In this document: piece after piece, positions 5,152 to 8,048 of the stretch
Layout of the letters: every line of letters starts with the position of its first letter
Numbering within the stretch: the stretch's first letter is position 1
Assembly (NCBI GenBank): GCA_002499195.1
Contig: DAKS01000058.1
Location: 1 to 8,048, forward strand
DNA from: Euryarchaeota archaeon UBA443
GTDB lineage: Archaea > Thermoplasmatota > Poseidoniia > Poseidoniales > Poseidoniaceae
Length of the DNA stretch: 8,048 bases
Direction: 5' to 3'
Notes under the pieces: generated by a model
Told to the model about the DNA's origin: nothing
The model's database searches: none
The model's input: only the letters and a program-made list of their open reading frames with translations
Translations under genes and position numbers: made by a program

Positions 5152-6101
5152 ATGTTCTCCTCCAAATAATCCTTGAATTCACTATCCCTTGGTTTGGGTT
5201 TTCGAACTAATAGAACCAATCCAAAGAAAAGAACAAGATGAGCAATCGATTGAAGCAATAGTGCTGTTTCATCAGCTTCCCAGGTCGGTTCAGCACTTAC
5301 AAGTGAGAACCACGGCGTGGTCTGCTGCGGACCTTCCCCCTCGAGTACGGCCCTCCATTCGATGGTTGAGGTTGTCAATGCTGCCGGTAATTCGGCCTCC
5401 CAGCATTCATTGTTTTGTGTAGTCTCAAGTTGGTAGGCTTGGCCAGAAGGTTCACGCCACTCGATGATGACATTGCCTGCAGCAATCGTCTCAAGGCATA
5501 ATTTCGTTGATTCGCCGATTTCTCTTGATGTCGGCGGCTCGTATTCTGGATTGATTCGTTGAAGGTTCTCAGGTATGGGTTCAACGGTGATTGCAAAGGC
5601 TTGGGAAATGCCAAAGAAGGGGTTTCCAGCATCGCTTCCGGAATTATCACCATGGTGCACTGAAACGTAGAGCATTTTCTCTCCAATCTCATCAGCACGG
5701 AGAATCCAAGAGTGGGTTAAGACCGCTGAATCGATGGATGCATATTCGATATAATTGTTTGAACCGCCCATTCCATCAGAAAGTATACTCCATCCATCAG
5801 TGGTTGGAATGTCTCCGTTCGCATTGGTTGATGAGAGCAAGAAAATACCGATCTGATCAACATTGTGAGATTCGAAGCCAGATATCTGGACGGTGATTTC
5901 AGCGGGTTGACCTATCCAAACCGTCCCAGAAGGTTGGAGACTAAGTTGTAGGTTAGATGTCGCATTTTGATTGGCATCTCCGTGGCAAGCGCCACCACAT
6001 TGCATATTTTCCAAACCATTGCCAACACCACCTGGATTACCACTAACGTGGAGTGGTATCAAGAGAGAAAGCGTGATGAGTAGAACCAGCTTCCGTTTCA
6101 T
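5148..6101 (-). CDS. secreted choice-of-anchor-V protein with C-x3-C-H motif and C-terminal membrane anchor
   Basis: Predicted surface protein of 317 residues, anchored by one helix. The signal peptide is about 1-21, with likely cleavage after HVSG. The mature start NPGGVGNG followed by C35-GGA-C39-H40-GD matches the opening of choice-of-anchor-V domains, which usually carry a Gly-rich stretch then C-x2-C-H. Here three residues separate the cysteines. The beta-sandwich runs to about 173 and includes LTHSWILRADEIGEKMLYVSV-type strands (about 128-148) followed by HHGD and a GNPFF segment, also typical of the family. A second Ig-like domain (about 174-268) has C202 and C233, a plausible disulfide. 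A transmembrane helix lies at about 279-299, then a charged cytoplasmic tail of about 17 residues. The ATG is 2 bases after the upstream surface-protein stop, and GGTGA (minus strand of 6108-6112) is six bases upstream. The C-terminal Ile codon is followed by the TGA that overlaps the next gene's ATG. Haem c binding is possible but unproven. Confidence 0.75.
   Translation of the reverse strand: MKRKLVLLITLSLLIPLHVSGNPGGVGNGLENMQCGGACHGDANQNATSNLQLSLQPSGTVWIGQPAEITVQISGFESHNVDQIGIFLLSSTNANGDIPTTDGWSILSDGMGGSNNYIEYASIDSAVLTHSWILRADEIGEKMLYVSVHHGDNSGSDAGNPFFGISQAFAITVEPIPENLQRINPEYEPPTSREIGESTKLCLETIAAGNVIIEWREPSGQAYQLETTQNNECWEAELPAALTTSTIEWRAVLEGEGPQQTTPWFSLVSAEPTWEADETALLLQSIAHLVLFFGLVLLVRKPKPRDSEFKDYLEENI
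5158..5163 (-). promoter_or_regulatory. Shine-Dalgarno site for the DUF2231-like gene
   Basis: GGAGGA on the minus strand, six bases before the ATG at 5151-5149 and inside the last codons of the upstream gene. It supports this start and translation of the membrane protein as part of the operon. Confidence 0.7.
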
Positions 6102-6103
6102 GT

Positions 6104-8048
6104 TTATTCACCCCTGCGTAAAAGACTTGATACGAACAATAGAATCCCTATGATTGCGTACACTGAACCCAAACCCAAACCAGCAACTGAGGATGGTCCT
6201 TGCTCAAAATCGGTTGTTGATGATTCGATTACAACATCCACTACAGGAGATTGACAAGATGATTCCAGAATTCGATCTCCGAGCATGGTTTGAACCTGAT
6301 AGGTCGAAGTACCGATTAAACTCGGTTTATCATTGAATGTTGTTGCATTTGTTACTCCAACAGTAACACCATTTCGCATAATTTCAAAGGATGCTGTTTC
6401 AGAAGAATCCCAGGTCCAATCAAGCCGAACATTTTGATCGGTTACAGTTTGAGTTAGGTTTGGACATGTCAATGCAGGAATGGAATCGAGTGTAAGGAGA
6501 GTCGTGTTTGTTGCTCCTGATTCATCGGTTACGGTGAGTGATACATCGATTGAACCGCTCAAAGGCATTAGGAAAGAAGCCTCAACTCCAGACGCGCCTC
6601 CGCCTGTCCAAATCCATTGATAGCGAACAATCGAATTGTCCGGATCGGTCGAATCATGTGCAGAAAGTAACGTTCGCTCACCCCCGTACAACGAATCGGT
6701 GATAACGGTTATCTGGGCGCTTGGTGGTGCGTTTTCGACAATAATTGAACCGGTTGAAAGTACCGAGATTTCCTCATCTGTAGCAATCACTTCAACGCTC
6801 CATTCTTGTCCTGGCCCTAGATACGATGATGGAACCGTTGTTGCACCATCAAGTGACCCTTCACGGAACCCATTACGGAACCAAGTAATCGATGAAATCT
6901 CAGTCAAATCACCATCGAGATCAGTAATCGTTGTTTCAATCGAGAGGTCGTCTTGAGATGTTACGCTTTCATCTAGTGCAATGGAAAGAAGCGGTTTCGA
7001 ATTAAGAATCGATACAGAAAGAGTCTCGCTTTGAGAGCTTGTTGCTTCACCATCATCTGCCTGCACAATAGCAGTCCAAATGTTGCCCTTAATCGTCGCA
7101 GATGATGGTAGAGTTACCTGATTGTTATATTCCGGCTGTATCGTACCATTAAGGTCCCAAACGATGTTCATTGTTAGTGTATCACCATCGACATCGCTCA
7201 TGATTGTGCTTAGTGTAACGTCTTGATCAGTTGTTACTTCTGTAGCGCTAATTGACGCTGATTCTAACTGAGGAGCAGTGTTCTGAATCTCAATATTTGA
7301 AGAGGGTGTCCATGTAGACCAGTCAGTTCCATCATTCACTCGAACTTCGACCACCCAAACATCACCTTTCGTCGTCGTCGTTGATTCGAGCATTGAAGAT
7401 GAAATCGCTGTCATCACTCCGTTCTTCCACCAGCGATATTCGGTGTCAGTGATGGAATCCATGTCTGCATCAGAAGAGGTTGATGATGCGATGAGTGAAT
7501 CTGAGGTTGTAGGATTGGTTGGTGATATTGTGATACTGTCCACCGTTGGTACTGTATTTGGCTGACCTTCGATGGAGATTGCATTTGAGCGAACCCAAGC
7601 AGAATGCCCCTCGCCATCGAATGCCCTGATTTCAACTTCCCAACTATCCCCGGCTCGTGTAACAATAGATGGAAGCGTAGTAAGGTTGTTTAATCCATCT
7701 TGCAAGACGCTTCCGACATACCACCGGTACTCGAATGTAAGTGAATCACCATCGTTGTCTTCGTCTCCAGCGATGGATGTAGTAAGATCATCATCTGAGG
7801 TTGGGTTTGATGGTGATATGGCTGTAGAGGAAATTGAGGGTAGGGAATTCAAGACGGTTATCGTGTTTGAATTCACGGAGGTTCCGAAGTCTTGGCCGTC
7901 GCTCGGTGTCACCGATGCTTGCCAATCATCACCGCGCGTTATATCATCACTTGAAATTGTCAACAATCCATCGAATTGTGTTTGATGTACTCCATTCTTA
8001 GACCAATGAATAGTAGTCCCTGATTCTGTATCGCCACTGTCTTGATCA
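6104..8048 (-). CDS. large modular surface protein with Ig-like repeats, PKD and C-terminal anchor (5' partial)
   Basis: The frame is open to the right edge, so the true start lies outside the window; 647 residues are visible. Counting from the edge, four full and one partial Ig-like repeats of about 90 residues occupy roughly 1-438. Each has an early W-x2-NG-type strand (IHWSKNG, YRWWKNG, IVWDLNG, ITWFRNG) and a late G-x2-W strand ending in a DG turn. A PKD domain follows at about 439-522 (RYQWIWTGGG, then LTVTDESGA). Next is a fibronectin-III-like domain at about 523-607 with C528 and C598, a likely disulfide. A Ser/Thr/Gly linker, a transmembrane helix at about 624-643 and a terminal RRGE finish the protein. 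This is a cell-surface anchored, outward-facing protein. Adhesion, a glycan-binding role or an S-layer-associated role are all possible, and no enzymatic motif is visible. It is the first visible gene of an operon with the choice-of-anchor-V and DUF2231-like genes, only 2 bases from the former. Acidic, Ser/Thr-rich composition fits a marine exported protein. Confidence 0.85.
   Translation of the reverse strand, partial: DQDSGDTESGTTIHWSKNGVHQTQFDGLLTISSDDITRGDDWQASVTPSDGQDFGTSVNSNTITVLNSLPSISSTAISPSNPTSDDDLTTSIAGDEDNDGDSLTFEYRWYVGSVLQDGLNNLTTLPSIVTRAGDSWEVEIRAFDGEGHSAWVRSNAISIEGQPNTVPTVDSITISPTNPTTSDSLIASSTSSDADMDSITDTEYRWWKNGVMTAISSSMLESTTTTKGDVWVVEVRVNDGTDWSTWTPSSNIEIQNTAPQLESASISATEVTTDQDVTLSTIMSDVDGDTLTMNIVWDLNGTIQPEYNNQVTLPSSATIKGNIWTAIVQADDGEATSSQSETLSVSILNSKPLLSIALDESVTSQDDLSIETTITDLDGDLTEISSITWFRNGFREGSLDGATTVPSSYLGPGQEWSVEVIATDEEISVLSTGSIIVENAPPSAQITVITDSLYGGERTLLSAHDSTDPDNSIVRYQWIWTGGGASGVEASFLMPLSGSIDVSLTVTDESGATNTTLLTLDSIPALTCPNLTQTVTDQNVRLDWTWDSSETASFEIMRNGVTVGVTNATTFNDKPSLIGTSTYQVQTMLGDRILESSCQSPVVDVVIESSTTDFEQGPSSVAGLGLGSVYAIIGILLFVSSLLRRGE
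6108..6112 (-). promoter_or_regulatory. Shine-Dalgarno site for the choice-of-anchor-V gene
   Basis: GGTGA on the minus strand (within AGGGGTGA), six bases before the ATG at 6101-6099. It overlaps the final codons of the upstream surface-protein gene and matches the archaeal/bacterial 16S 3' tail. Confidence 0.6.
6734..8048 (-). repeat. tandem Ig-like protein repeats (four full, one partial)
   Basis: Repeat boundaries in the coding sequence, from the 5' side: 8048-7847 (partial), 7846-7559, 7558-7283, 7282-7004 and 7003-6734, about 270-290 bases each. The second and third share the segment SPxNPT near their start, and most units begin with N-x2-P. The copies are diverged at amino-acid level and I see no long exact DNA identity, so they look old rather than freshly duplicated. 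More copies probably lie beyond the right edge. Confidence 0.75.

Noticed and set aside
6104..7966. TTG at 7966-7964 as the start of the large surface protein
   Set aside because: The frame continues upstream to the window edge and encodes the first half of another repeat unit (including IHWSKNG), so the gene is 5' truncated by the window.
7572..7985. 137-codon open frame on the plus strand
   Set aside because: It is antisense to the Ig-like repeats. Its openness follows from the Ser/Thr/Asp-rich codons of the opposite strand.

Overview
This window most likely comes from a planktonic euryarchaeon of the Marine Group II (Poseidoniales) type. The evidence is a PAC2-family proteasome assembly chaperone ending in a proteasome-docking tail, PKD and Ig-like surface proteins, a PKD lipoprotein with a bacterial-style lipobox, very tight gene packing, and Shine-Dalgarno sites matching the archaeal/bacterial 16S tail. 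The lineage is inferred from gene content, since there is no rRNA or phylogenetic marker in the window. Coding density is very high, and no stretch over about 110 bases lacks a gene. I see no tRNA, rRNA, CRISPR array, insertion sequence or convincing terminator.

Left block (1-1695): a PKD-domain lipoprotein (74-1249, minus) lies downstream of a small, very acidic protein with a basic aromatic N-terminus (1324-1695, minus). The first 73 bases are the edge of a neighbouring gene that cannot be resolved.

Nuclease block (1798-3742): a DnaQ-type 3'-5' exonuclease with an ExoX-like C-terminal module (plus) is tail-to-tail with a Cas4/AddB-like iron-sulfur PD-(D/E)XK nuclease (minus). Their 3' ends overlap by 26 bases. 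Both look like chromosomal DNA-processing enzymes. Nothing here ties the Cas4-like protein to CRISPR.

Chaperone (3799-4620, plus): a PAC2-family protein that starts 56 bases from the nuclease start and ends in Leu-Tyr-Gly, a canonical HbYX motif.

Envelope operon (4600-8048, minus, transcribed right to left): a large modular surface protein with at least five Ig-like repeats (5' end outside the window), then a secreted, membrane-anchored choice-of-anchor-V protein with an unusual C-x3-C-H motif, then a five-helix DUF2231-like membrane protein. The first two genes are 2 bases apart. The second and third overlap by ATGA, and each internal start has a good Shine-Dalgarno site. The three products probably act together at the cell surface. 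A haem or redox role for the last two is the most interesting open idea, but it is inference.
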